Of a DNA stretch of 64,000 nucleotides, positions 50,976 to 59,616 are shown one piece after another (the stretch's first letter is position 1; each line of letters starts with the position of its first letter). Both the position numbers and the translations under genes were made by a program. The notes under the pieces were generated by a model that had not been told where the DNA came from, did no database searches, and saw only the letters and a program-made list of their open reading frames with translations. The stretch covers positions 682,001 through 746,000 of the forward strand of contig NZ_CP099466.1 of assembly GCF_023921125.1 (NCBI RefSeq), in the 5' to 3' direction. Source of the stretch: Arthrobacter caoxuetaonis (GTDB lineage Bacteria; Actinomycetota; Actinomycetes; Actinomycetales; Micrococcaceae).

Positions 50976-52180
50976 CCACCACTACTTCCGAACAGGCGAA
51001 GACCCCGGCCCCGCCGCCCGCGGGCGGCAACGGCCGGAAACGCAGGCGGGTCGACCTGAGCCAGTACGGCATCCTCGCCGCGCTGGTGGTGATCGTCCTG
51101 CTGTTCCAGGTCCTCACCGGCGGGCGGCTGCTGTATCCGGGCAACGTCAGCAACCTCATCCAGCAGAACGCCTACGTGCTGATCCTGGCGATCGGCATGG
51201 TCATGGTGATCATTGCCGGCCACATCGACCTCTCCGTGGGGTCGGTGGTCGCCACCGTGGGTGCCATCGCCGCCCTGGCGATGAACAACTGGGGCATGCC
51301 CTGGTGGGCGGCCGTGATCATCTCCCTGGTGGTGGGCGCTCTGATCGGGGCGTGGCAGGGATTCTGGGTGGCGTTCGTGGGGATACCCGCGTTCATCGTC
51401 ACGCTGGCGGGCATGCTGGTGTTCCGCGGCGTCGCATTGATCCTGCTCACGGGCGGCACCATCAGCGGCCTGCCCCGGCCGTTCATCGCCATCGGCAACG
51501 GAACCCTTCCGGCGACCGGGGTGCCGGACCTGCTCACGCTGGGCATCGGCGTCGTCGCCTCCGTGGCACTGGTGGTTCAGCAGCTCAAGTCCCGCTCCGA
51601 CCTGAAGAAGCTGGACCTGCCGCGGGAGCGCACGGCGTCGTTCGTGTTCAAGAACGCTGTGGCCGTCGCCGCCATCATGTACCTCTGCTACCTGCTGGCC
51701 TACAACCGCGGCACCCCGATCATCCTGATCATCCTGGCTGCGCTGATCCTCGCGTACTCCTTCCTGCTGAACCGGACCGTGTTTGGCCGGCATATCTACG
51801 CCATGGGCGGGAACCTGAACGCAGCCATGATGTCCGGGGTGAAGACCCGCTGGGTGAACTTTATGGTGTTCGTGAACATGGGCTTCCTGGCCGGACTGGC
51901 CGCTGTGGTGAGCACGGCGCGTGCCGGCAGCGCCGTGGCCTCGGCCGGCGGCGGATTTGAGCTGGACGCCATTGCCGCCGTGTTTATTGGCGGTGCGTCG
52001 GTGCAGGGCGGTGTCGGCACGGTGGTGGGGGCCGTGATCGGCGGCCTGGTGATGGGCGTGCTGAACCAGGGCCTGTCCATCCTGTCCGTGGACGCCGCCT
52101 GGCAGCAGGTGATAAAGGGCCTGGTGCTGCTGCTGGCTGTGGCGGTCGGGTTCGCCCGGCGGGGCAGGGGTGCCCGGTAG
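50972..52180 (+). CDS. mmsB: multiple-sugar ABC transporter permease
   Basis: This 402-residue permease of the XylH/MmsB type starts with GTG, overlapping the ATPase stop by 4 bases. It has about ten hydrophobic helices, the motif [19 protein letters not shown] near residue 70, and a C-terminal [36 protein letters not shown]. With the binding protein and ATPase it completes a CUT2 importer. The first 25 residues are a polar Thr/Pro/Gly/Lys-rich cytoplasmic stretch. Confidence 0.92.
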   Translation: MTTTTSEQAKTPAPPPAGGNGRKRRRVDLSQYGILAALVVIVLLFQVLTGGRLLYPGNVSNLIQQNAYVLILAIGMVMVIIAGHIDLSVGSVVATVGAIAALAMNNWGMPWWAAVIISLVVGALIGAWQGFWVAFVGIPAFIVTLAGMLVFRGVALILLTGGTISGLPRPFIAIGNGTLPATGVPDLLTLGIGVVASVALVVQQLKSRSDLKKLDLPRERTASFVFKNAVAVAAIMYLCYLLAYNRGTPIILIILAALILAYSFLLNRTVFGRHIYAMGGNLNAAMMSGVKTRWVNFMVFVNMGFLAGLAAVVSTARAGSAVASAGGGFELDAIAAVFIGGASVQGGVGTVVGAVIGGLVMGVLNQGLSILSVDAAWQQVIKGLVLLLAVAVGFARRGRGAR

Positions 52181-52191
52181 GCGTGCTCGAG

Positions 52192-52197
52192 TAGGCT
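52192..52197 (+). promoter_or_regulatory. -10 element of the small membrane protein gene, leaderless arrangement
   Basis: TAGGCT ends 6 bases before the ATG at 52204; no ribosome site. Confidence 0.45.
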
Positions 52198-52203
52198 CGC
52201 CGC

Positions 52204-52674
52204 ATGGGGAATCCAGCAAGCGCCTCCGGGGCGCATCATGATCTTTATCGGCGGCCCGTTGAGGGACAGACGCAGGACGCTGTGCAGGTTGTCGATGACG
52301 GGTCGGCCAGCGGGGCGGCGGACCGTTTCGCAGATCCGGCACGCGGGGATGCCACGGAGTACCTCGGCGAACCGGCAGGGGACAGGACGCCGCTGGCCCA
52401 GGCCCCGGTCCGGCAACGGGTCAACGTCCCACTGATCGCAGCCTGGGTCCTGGTTGGCCTGTTCCTGGCGGCCGGCCTGGCATGGCTCACGGGAACTCTC
52501 CCGGCGTCACAGATGCTCTACGACTCCTCGGGCAACCTGCTCACCGAAAGCTCGACCGCTATCGCGATGAACCTCAATTTCATGGGCCCGTTCCTCTTCC
52601 TCTTCGGACTGCTCGGGGCCTTCACCCTGCTCACCGTGCAAGCGGCGGCGTTCCGGCGTGGGGTGCGGTCCTAG
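52204..52674 (+). CDS. membrane protein with disordered N terminus and two TM helices, unknown function
   Basis: This encodes 156 residues. The first 72 are polar and disordered, rich in Ala, Gly, Asp and Gln. Helix 1 is VPLIAAWVLVGLFLAAGLAWLTG (in part) and helix 2 is NFMGPFLFLFGLLGAFTLLT; the 30-residue loop between is likely outside and the tail is short and basic. It lies 23 bp after the transporter but has its own -10 box, so it may be separate. No family recognised. Confidence 0.6.
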   Translation: MGNPASASGAHHDLYRRPVEGQTQDAVQVVDDGSASGAADRFADPARGDATEYLGEPAGDRTPLAQAPVRQRVNVPLIAAWVLVGLFLAAGLAWLTGTLPASQMLYDSSGNLLTESSTAIAMNLNFMGPFLFLFGLLGAFTLLTVQAAAFRRGVRS

Positions 52675-52717
52675 ATAGGAAGAGCCTTGGGGAAGAGCCG
52701 GCGCCCGCACCCGTCGG

Positions 52718-54298
52718 TCAGAGGATCCCGGATGCCGCTGTAATGTCCATCCGCTGCACCTGCGGCACTTCGACGGGGTTCAGCTGCGCTCGGCAGCACA
52801 GGTCGCCCCGCTCCCCGGGCACAATCCAGCGAAGTTCGGCCGGCGCCTCCCCGCCGGCGGTGCGTGTTTTTTCGGGATGCAGCGGCCCGGCCGCGGCGCG
52901 CAGCCGCAGCCAGTCCGCGCGACGCTCCTCCCAGGGCTGATCCTGATCCATGTTTGGGGCAAAACAGGCGCGGAGCGCCTGCTCGGACTCGTCCGTGGGG
53001 CTGGACAGCCAGGCGGTCAAGGCTTCCCGGGCAGCATGCAGTTCCGGCCAGGTTCCGGCGTCGGGCTGTTCTCCACTGTCCGCTGCAGGCGGTGGATCTG
53101 CGGGTGCCTGCGGAGCAATCCCGAGAGCGGTGTCCAGGGCACGGGTCACTGCTTCCCCAATGCGGGAGTAGGTGGCGTTCTCGAGGCCCAGGGCTATGGT
53201 GCCGGTCTCCGGATGCCAGCGCATGTGCGCACTGAATCCGGGATAGCCGCCGGAATGGGAGACGATCCGCCCCGCGGCCGGATGCTCCAGGATGTTGAGG
53301 CCGAAGCCGTAGCCGCGGCGGGTGCCGGGCAGGTCCTGCGGGCGCAGCGGTACCGGACGGTGGATCCGCTGCATCTCTGCCCGGTCAGCAAGATCCAGCG
53401 GGCCTGCTGCCAGCGGCCCGGCGGCCAGCGCGCCGGCGGCCAGCGCGCCTGCGGCCAGCGGGCCGGCAGCTGACGGATCGGCAGCATAGGCGGGGCCCGC
53501 GGCCAGCCAAGCTGCCCACCGGTGCAGGTCCCGCAGCGTGGAAAAGAGGCCGCCAATGGGCGAGAACATCCCGGGGCCGGAGAAGGGCAGCTGCTGCCAG
53601 CCACCGGGCGCACGCCGGTAGCCGCGCACAGCGGGGACGGACAGTTCGGAGGCGGAGAAGGCGGTGTCGGCCAGGCCCAGCGGACGCAGCAGGCTGCTGG
53701 TCACCAGGGTTCGGTAGTCCGTTCCCGAGGCCCTCTCAAGGATCCGTCCCAGCAGGGCGTAGCCGAGGTTTGAGTAGCGGAAGCGGTCACCGGGAGCAGA
53801 AGCCAGACGGATTCCCCCGGCCAGCAGTGCGTCGAACTGTTCCGCCGGCATGGACTCCTGCCGGTCTGCCCAGGGGTCGTCCTCGGGCAGGCCCGAAGAC
53901 ATGGTGAGCAGGTGCCGGACAGTGACTGGACCGGCTGCGGCAAACGCCCCGGTGAACCGAAGCTCCGGAAGCCACTCGCGGATATCCGTGGCCAGGTCCA
54001 GCCGGCCGGAGCGCCGCAGTACCAGCGCTGCCGCAGCCGTGAAGCTCTTGGTGCAGGAAGCGATGCGGAAGGCCGTCCGCTCCCCGGGCGGGGGCCCGGC
54101 GTCGTCGGCAGCGCCGCACAGCACCCGGACCGGTGACCGGCCGGGGCGCGTCACTTCGGCCACGAGCACCGGGGCGATGCCCTCCTCGAAACGTGCCTGG
54201 AACAGGGCTTCCAGCTCAGTTTCCGGCCACCTTCCCTCTCCCGGTGGCCGCCCGCCGGATTCCGCCGCCGAAGGAGCTCCGGCCACGTCGTCAGACAT
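52718..54298 (-). CDS. serine hydrolase of the class C beta-lactamase/DD-peptidase family
   Basis: This encodes 526 residues. The active-site set is Ser81-x-x-Lys84 (ASCTKSFT), Tyr-x-Asn (FRYSNLGYALLG) and His-x-Gly (VSHSGGYPGFS). A low-complexity insert LAAGP/LAAGA occurs near residue 300. The C-terminal 130 residues form a separate beta-rich part, and no signal peptide is visible, so cytoplasmic action is likely. Relatives cleave D-amino-acid peptides or esters. Its ATG overlaps the M20 peptidase stop by 8 bases (ATGTCTGA), so it is coupled to that gene. Confidence 0.83.
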   Translation of the reverse strand: MSDDVAGAPSAAESGGRPPGEGRWPETELEALFQARFEEGIAPVLVAEVTRPGRSPVRVLCGAADDAGPPPGERTAFRIASCTKSFTAAAALVLRRSGRLDLATDIREWLPELRFTGAFAAAGPVTVRHLLTMSSGLPEDDPWADRQESMPAEQFDALLAGGIRLASAPGDRFRYSNLGYALLGRILERASGTDYRTLVTSSLLRPLGLADTAFSASELSVPAVRGYRRAPGGWQQLPFSGPGMFSPIGGLFSTLRDLHRWAAWLAAGPAYAADPSAAGPLAAGALAAGALAAGPLAAGPLDLADRAEMQRIHRPVPLRPQDLPGTRRGYGFGLNILEHPAAGRIVSHSGGYPGFSAHMRWHPETGTIALGLENATYSRIGEAVTRALDTALGIAPQAPADPPPAADSGEQPDAGTWPELHAAREALTAWLSSPTDESEQALRACFAPNMDQDQPWEERRADWLRLRAAAGPLHPEKTRTAGGEAPAELRWIVPGERGDLCCRAQLNPVEVPQVQRMDITAASGIL

Positions 54299-55601
54299 TG
54301 GCCAGGAAATCCTGCAGCACCTTCTGTCCGCCCCGCACCGAGGCCACCGGCACCCGTTCGTCGACTCCGTGCACGCCCTCGGGGATGCGCCCGTCGGGGT
54401 CGGCCGTGAGCGGCGCAAAGCCGTAGCACTGGATACCCAGGCGGGAAAAAGCTTTGGCGTCGGTGCCCCCGCCCATGCACATAGGCACCACCACCGCCTC
54501 CGGATCGTGCCGCACCAGGGCCTGGCGCATCGCCTCGAACCACGGGGAATCCACCGGGGACTGCAGCGGGCTCTCCCGGGTCAGGAAGCGAAGGCTGACG
54601 TCCGGGCCCAGCAGTTCCTTGACCGTAGCCAGAGTTTCCTTCTCCGTGCCGGGCAGGCAGCGGATATCGACGTCGGCTTCCGCCAGGCCGGGGATGACGT
54701 TCGTCTTGTACCCGGCGCGGAGAACCGTCGGCGTTGCCGAGCAGCGGACGGTCACCCTCGCGACCCGTCCCGCCTCGCCCATGGCATCGATCGCCGCCTC
54801 CACGCCAGCCTCGCTGGACAGGTCCGCAGTGAACCCAAGCGCCGCCGTCGTCTGCTCGATGTAGGCGCGGACCACGGGGACGAGCACCTGCGGCCATTGG
54901 TGATTGCCCAGGCGGTGCAGTGCGGAGACCAGGTTCTGCACGGCGTTGACAGGAACCGGACGGGAGCCATGGCCGGAAACACCTTCTGCGCGGACGCGGA
55001 TGTGCATGGTGCCGCGCTCGCCGGCGCCCACCGGGTAGAGGCGGAGGGTACGGCCGTCTGCTCCTGGAAGCAGTGTCGCAGTGCCGCCGGATTCGCCGAT
55101 CGCAGCCTCGACCCCGGCGAACAATTCGGGATGCTTAGTGGCCAGCCAGTCGGCGCCGTAGGCGCCCTTGTCCTCTTCGTCGGCAACGAACGCGACCACG
55201 ATGTCGCGGAGTGGCTGCTGGCCGGATTCGGCCCAGTTCAGCAGGGTGGCCAGGGTCATGGCGGCCATGTCTTTCATGTCGGCGGCGCCGCGTCCATAGA
55301 TCCAGCCGTCCCGTACCAGTCCCTCAAAGGGCGGGACGCTCCACTGCTCCGGTTCGGCAGGCACAACGTCCAGGTGTGCGTGCACCAGCAGTGCCGGAAG
55401 CGAGCGGTCCGCGCCCGGCACCCGCACCACCACGGACTGCCGGGTTTCCTCGGGGCCCAGGACCACCGGATCCAGGCCCGCGGCTGAAAGCCGGGCCGCG
55501 ATCCACAGGGCAGCCTCCCGCTCTCCGTTGCTCTTGCCCTCGCCGTAGTTGGACGTATCGAAGCGAATCAGTTCTGCGCAGAGCTCTGCCGGATCGTGCA
55601 T
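54291..55601 (-). CDS. M20-family metallopeptidase
   Basis: This 436-residue M20 dinuclear zinc peptidase has the motifs LLVHAHLDVVPAE (His and general-base Asp), YGRGAADMKD (bridging Asp), VAFVADEEDKG (catalytic Glu and ligand Glu), a lid domain with GERGTMHIRVRAEGVSGHGSRP, and a final His in PMCMGGGTDAKAF-like C-terminal segment. It probably cleaves dipeptides or N-acylated amino acids in the cytoplasm. It is divergent from the peptide importer and upstream of a serine hydrolase. GAAGGGAACC precedes the ATG. Confidence 0.88.
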   Translation of the reverse strand: MHDPAELCAELIRFDTSNYGEGKSNGEREAALWIAARLSAAGLDPVVLGPEETRQSVVVRVPGADRSLPALLVHAHLDVVPAEPEQWSVPPFEGLVRDGWIYGRGAADMKDMAAMTLATLLNWAESGQQPLRDIVVAFVADEEDKGAYGADWLATKHPELFAGVEAAIGESGGTATLLPGADGRTLRLYPVGAGERGTMHIRVRAEGVSGHGSRPVPVNAVQNLVSALHRLGNHQWPQVLVPVVRAYIEQTTAALGFTADLSSEAGVEAAIDAMGEAGRVARVTVRCSATPTVLRAGYKTNVIPGLAEADVDIRCLPGTEKETLATVKELLGPDVSLRFLTRESPLQSPVDSPWFEAMRQALVRHDPEAVVVPMCMGGGTDAKAFSRLGIQCYGFAPLTADPDGRIPEGVHGVDERVPVASVRGGQKVLQDFLANV

Positions 55602-55835
55602 GCGGTTCCCTTCAGGTGTTTACAAGACAGTAACCAAAATAGGTAAAAAAATCTGTTGATTCGGGAACCTTCAGTAATTAGTGTTCAAGCAGCGATTTCC
55701 ACGCGATCGAATTCCTCACCGGATTGCCGGCCGCAGATTACGCTATGCCCGAAACTGGGACCGTAGATACGTGTTTACATTTGTTTGCATATTTCCGCTG
55801 GCATAAGTCCAGCCTGTTACGGAGGAAAACGTAAA
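55602..55835. promoter_or_regulatory. A/T-rich divergent promoter region of the peptide island
   Basis: This 234-bp gap is much richer in A/T than the surrounding genes. GTGTTTACA occurs twice in the same orientation (55616-55624 and 55771-55779) and could be a regulator site or -35 (TTTACA). The region drives the peptidase pair on one side and the ABC operon on the other. Confidence 0.45.
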
Positions 55836-57677
55836 TTGCAGCCGTATATCCCGCGCCCGCCGAGGCACCGCTTCCGTTCTTCCTCCGTCGCAGCCGCCCT
55901 GGGGCTGGCGGCAGCACTTGCCGTCCCCGTGGCCGCGGCGGCACCGGCAGTCGCCGCCGAGGACAACGCGCCGATGCTCAAGCTCGCCCTCACCGGGGAC
56001 ATTGACACCCTGAACCCTTTCATCTCCATCCTCGCCACGAGCTCGAACGTGCTGCGCCTGCAGTACGAGCCGCTCGTTGCCTACGGTGCGGAAGCGAACG
56101 AGGAAATCCCGGGGATGGCCGAGAGCTGGGAGACTTCCGAGGACGGGACCGTCTGGACCTTCAGCATCCCCGAGGGACGGCAGTGGTCTGACGGAGAGCC
56201 GATCACCGCCGAAGACGCGGAGTGGACCTTTAACGCCATTATGGAAAACGATGACCTGAAGCAGGCCAACGGCTCAGTGCTGAGCAGTGTGGAATCGGTC
56301 GAAGCCGAGGATGACACCACCCTGGTGATCACCCTGAGCGAGGCCCAGGCCGTCAACCCCGGCACCGAGCTGCCGATCGTCCCCGAGCATGTGTGGTCCG
56401 AGCTGGACGATCCGGCCGGTTACGCCAATGACAAGGACACGGTGGGATCGGGGCCGTTCGTGGTGGACAACTACGACAAGTCGGCCGGCGTCACCATGAC
56501 CACCAACCCGAACTACTGGCGCGGAGCCGCGAAGATCTCCGGTGTCACCTGGATTCCGTACAAGAACTCCGACGCCGCCGTGCAGGCGCTGCGCACCGGA
56601 GAGATCGACATTGTCAGCGGCCTCACACCGGCCCAGTACCAGGCACTCGAGAACGAGCCGAACATCACCACCAACGCCGGCACCGGGCGCCGCTACCAGG
56701 CAATCGGCATCAATCCCGGCGCCCAGACCCCCGACGGTACCCCGATGGGCGACGGACATCCGGCACTGCAGGACGTGCAGGTGCGCCGGGCCGTGGCCCT
56801 GGCCATCGACAGCGACACCCTGCTGGAGAAGGTCCTGCAGGGACTGGGGGACAAGGCCACGGGTGAGATTCCCATGACTTACCCGCTCTACCACTGGGAT
56901 ACCGATGAGTTGCCGCTGGCCTATGACCCGGACGCCGCCAACAAGCTGCTGGACGAGGCCGGATACGAAATGGGTCCCGACGGCGTCCGCCTGGACAAGG
57001 ACGGCAAGGCACTGTCCATGCGCCTGATGGGCCGCAACTCGGATCCGACCCACCAGCAGATGGCCGATTACGTCAAACCCTGGCTTAAGGAAATCGGTAT
57101 TGATGTTTCCGTGGAAATGAAGGCTCCCGCCCAGGTGAATGATGATTCCACCGTCGGCAACTACGATCTCTACTTCACGGGATGGGGAATCGGTCCGGAT
57201 CCGGATTTCCAGCTGTCCATCAACCAGTGCAGCTCGCGCCCGAATGCAGACGGCACCGGCGCGACGTCGGAGAACAATTACTGCGATCCGGAGTTCGATG
57301 AACTGTACAAAGCACAGCACGCCGAACTGGACCAGGAAAAGCGCAGCGAGTTGGTGGCCCAGGCACAGGAAATGATCTACAACGCAGCCGTCAACAAAGT
57401 CCTTTACTACGCCAACAGCCTTGAGGCCTACCGCTCGGACCGCTGGGAGCCGTTTGTCACCCAGCCGGCTGAGGGCGGCGTCATCACCAGCCAGAACGGT
57501 CCGTGGAGCTACTACCAGGCCACTCCGGCAGGTGAGCTGGATGAAGCCGGAGTTGTGACGGACGACGACAGCAACACCGGAATGTTCATCGGTGTTGGCG
57601 GAGCTGTTCTCGTGGCGGGCCTCGTGGCCTTCCTGCTGATCCGCCGCCGCTCCGCCACCGCGGACGACCGCGAGTAG
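55836..57677 (+). CDS. peptide-binding protein of ABC transporter (family 5) with C-terminal membrane anchor
   Basis: This encodes 613 residues, starting at TTG with GGAGG ten bases upstream. A signal peptide (basic RPPRHRFR, then SVAAALGLAAALAVPVAAA) ends near AVA-AED; there is no lipobox Cys. The family 5 core has LTGDIDTLNPFIS, PLVAYGAEANEEIPGMAESW, WTFSIPEGRQWSDGEPITAEDAEWTF and VRRAVALAIDSDTLLEKV. The end is a TM helix (MFIGVGGAVLVAGLVAFLLI) with RRR, so it is held to the membrane at its C terminus rather than by lipid. An upstream in-frame ATG at 55785 has a weaker context. Confidence 0.85.
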   Translation: MQPYIPRPPRHRFRSSSVAAALGLAAALAVPVAAAAPAVAAEDNAPMLKLALTGDIDTLNPFISILATSSNVLRLQYEPLVAYGAEANEEIPGMAESWETSEDGTVWTFSIPEGRQWSDGEPITAEDAEWTFNAIMENDDLKQANGSVLSSVESVEAEDDTTLVITLSEAQAVNPGTELPIVPEHVWSELDDPAGYANDKDTVGSGPFVVDNYDKSAGVTMTTNPNYWRGAAKISGVTWIPYKNSDAAVQALRTGEIDIVSGLTPAQYQALENEPNITTNAGTGRRYQAIGINPGAQTPDGTPMGDGHPALQDVQVRRAVALAIDSDTLLEKVLQGLGDKATGEIPMTYPLYHWDTDELPLAYDPDAANKLLDEAGYEMGPDGVRLDKDGKALSMRLMGRNSDPTHQQMADYVKPWLKEIGIDVSVEMKAPAQVNDDSTVGNYDLYFTGWGIGPDPDFQLSINQCSSRPNADGTGATSENNYCDPEFDELYKAQHAELDQEKRSELVAQAQEMIYNAAVNKVLYYANSLEAYRSDRWEPFVTQPAEGGVITSQNGPWSYYQATPAGELDEAGVVTDDDSNTGMFIGVGGAVLVAGLVAFLLIRRRSATADDRE

Positions 57678-57679
57678 CT

Positions 57680-58720
57680 GTGGCAGAAGCGCTCAGCGAG
57701 CAGGACCTGACTCCCGCCCGCCAAGACTCCGACAACCAGCGCAGGAATTCCTCCTGGCTGCATTACATCGGCGTCAAGGCGGGCGGGGCGGCCGTCTCCC
57801 TCATCATGGTGGTGGTCCTCGGGTTCTTCGCCTTTAGGATCCTGCCGGGAGACCCGGTGCGTTCCCTCGCGGACGGCCGGCAGGTCACTGCCGAACAAAT
57901 GGATATCCTGCGCCGTGACTACGGCCTGGACCAGCCCCTGTTAGGCCAGTTCTGGCGGTACCTCACCGACCTGTTCCAGGGGAAGCTGGGGGAGTCCTAC
58001 ACGTACAACAGGCCGGTGCTGGAACTGATCGGCGACCGTCTGGGCCCTACCCTGCTGCTGACCGGAACCGCTGCGCTGATTTCGGTGGTGCTCGGGCTGT
58101 GGCTCGGGCAGAAGGCAGCGTGGCGCCGGGGCAGCCTGTTCGACAAGACCCAGACCGGGCTGGCGCTGATCTTTTGGTCGGTGCCGACGTTCTGGCTCGG
58201 GCTGTTGCTGCTGCTGCTCTTCGCCGGGACCCTGAACTGGTTCCCCACGGGCGGCATGGTCACCGCCGGGAGCAGTGCCGGCGGGCTGGAACGGATCCTG
58301 GACATCGGCCACCACATGGTTCTGCCGGTGCTGACCATGGTGGCCGTGGTCTACGCCCAGTACCTCATGGTGATGAGGGCGTCGCTGCTGGAGGAGATGA
58401 CCTCCGATTACCTGACCACAGCGCGCGCCAAGGGGCTGCGGGAAGACGACGTCCGCCGCCGCCACGCAGTGCCCAACGCCCTCCTGCCCGCCGTCACGCT
58501 GATTTTCCTGACCTTGGGAGGGCTGATCGGCGGAGCGGTCACGGTGGAAACCGTGTTCTCCTGGCCAGGTCTCGGCTATCTGACCTTCCAGGCCCTGTCC
58601 GCGCCGGACTTCCCGCTCCTGCAGGGGACATTCGTGGTCTTTTCCTCGATCGTCATCCTGATGAACTTCGCCGCGGACCTGCTTTACCGCGTGCTCGATC
58701 CGCGATTGAGGGCCTCATGA
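57680..58720 (+). CDS. dppB: peptide ABC transporter permease (DppB-like)
   Basis: This 346-residue permease starts with GTG 2 bases after the binding-protein stop. It has the DppB topology: first helix VSLIMVVVLGFFAFRILPGDPV, then after a long loop four or five helices, with the EAA-type loop TTARAKGLREDDVRRRHAVPNALLP. The DGRQVTAEQMDILRRDYGLDQPLLGQFWRYL segment is standard for this family. It forms the channel with the next gene's product. Confidence 0.9.
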   Translation: MAEALSEQDLTPARQDSDNQRRNSSWLHYIGVKAGGAAVSLIMVVVLGFFAFRILPGDPVRSLADGRQVTAEQMDILRRDYGLDQPLLGQFWRYLTDLFQGKLGESYTYNRPVLELIGDRLGPTLLLTGTAALISVVLGLWLGQKAAWRRGSLFDKTQTGLALIFWSVPTFWLGLLLLLLFAGTLNWFPTGGMVTAGSSAGGLERILDIGHHMVLPVLTMVAVVYAQYLMVMRASLLEEMTSDYLTTARAKGLREDDVRRRHAVPNALLPAVTLIFLTLGGLIGGAVTVETVFSWPGLGYLTFQALSAPDFPLLQGTFVVFSSIVILMNFAADLLYRVLDPRLRAS

Positions 58721-59616
58721 ACGCAACCCGCACCGCCTCGCGGGCGGCATGGGCGCGGCGCCGCGCCTCCGCCGCCGCAGGCTGGACACAGTTCCGCAGC
58801 AACAAGGCCGGGCTCAGCGGGATGATTGTCCTGCTCATTGTGGTGGCGCTGGCGCTGCTGGCTCCGGTGCTGGCACCGGAATCAACCCTCGACGTCACCC
58901 GGCTCGATTCCCTGCAGAACGAGCCGCCGTCGCTGGCCAACCCTCTGGGCACCGACCCGTCCGGGCGCAGCGTGCTGGCCATGCTGTTGTGGGGAGCCCG
59001 GGTCTCCCTGGTGGTCGGCTTCGCCGCAACGGCGGTCTCCATGGTGATCGGCACCGTCGTCGGGATGGCGGCCGGACACTTCTCCGGAGCCATCCAGGCA
59101 GTCCTCATGAGGATCATCGATTTCTTCCTGGTGGTTCCCTCCCTGGTGCTGGCAATCGTCCTCTCCAGCATCCTGGGCGCTGGCGTCATCACCATCGTCG
59201 CGGCGATCGGCATCACCTCCTGGGCGTCGACGGCCCGGCTGGTCCGGGCGCAGACCCTGACCATCGAGTCCCGGCCGTACATTGACCGTTCCTGGGCACT
59301 TGGTGCCGGCGACGCGCACATCATTGGCCGGCACGTGCTGCCTGCGGTGCTGCCGCTGGTGCTGGCCAACACCACCCTGACCGTGGGTTCGGCCATCATC
59401 GCCGAGTCAACGCTGAGCTTCCTGGGCCTGGGGGATTCGACCAGCATCTCCTGGGGGACCATGCTGAAATCCGCCTTGGACACGGGCGCTGCAACCGCCG
59501 GGTTCTGGTGGTTCGTGCTCCCGCCCGGTGTGGCGATCGTGATCGTCGTGCTCTGCTTCACCCTGGTGGGCCGTGCCCTGGAATCCGTAGTCAACCCCAC
59601 CCTGCGAGGACGCTGA
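58717..59616 (+). CDS. dppC: peptide ABC transporter permease (DppC-like)
   Basis: This 299-residue permease overlaps the previous gene by ATGA. Features are the N-terminal helix AGLSGMIVLLIVVALALLAPVLAP, the DppC segment LGTDPSGRSVLAMLLWGARVSLVVG, and the EAA loop YIDRSWALGAGDAHIIGRHVLPAVLP. The length is normal. A longer frame open from 58099 runs over dppB and is rejected. Confidence 0.9.
   Translation: MNATRTASRAAWARRRASAAAGWTQFRSNKAGLSGMIVLLIVVALALLAPVLAPESTLDVTRLDSLQNEPPSLANPLGTDPSGRSVLAMLLWGARVSLVVGFAATAVSMVIGTVVGMAAGHFSGAIQAVLMRIIDFFLVVPSLVLAIVLSSILGAGVITIVAAIGITSWASTARLVRAQTLTIESRPYIDRSWALGAGDAHIIGRHVLPAVLPLVLANTTLTVGSAIIAESTLSFLGLGDSTSISWGTMLKSALDTGAATAGFWWFVLPPGVAIVIVVLCFTLVGRALESVVNPTLRGR

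Noticed and set aside
53850..55487. 545-codon open frame opposite the serine hydrolase and M20 genes
   Set aside because: It runs across two well-supported minus-strand genes and shows no recognisable domain.
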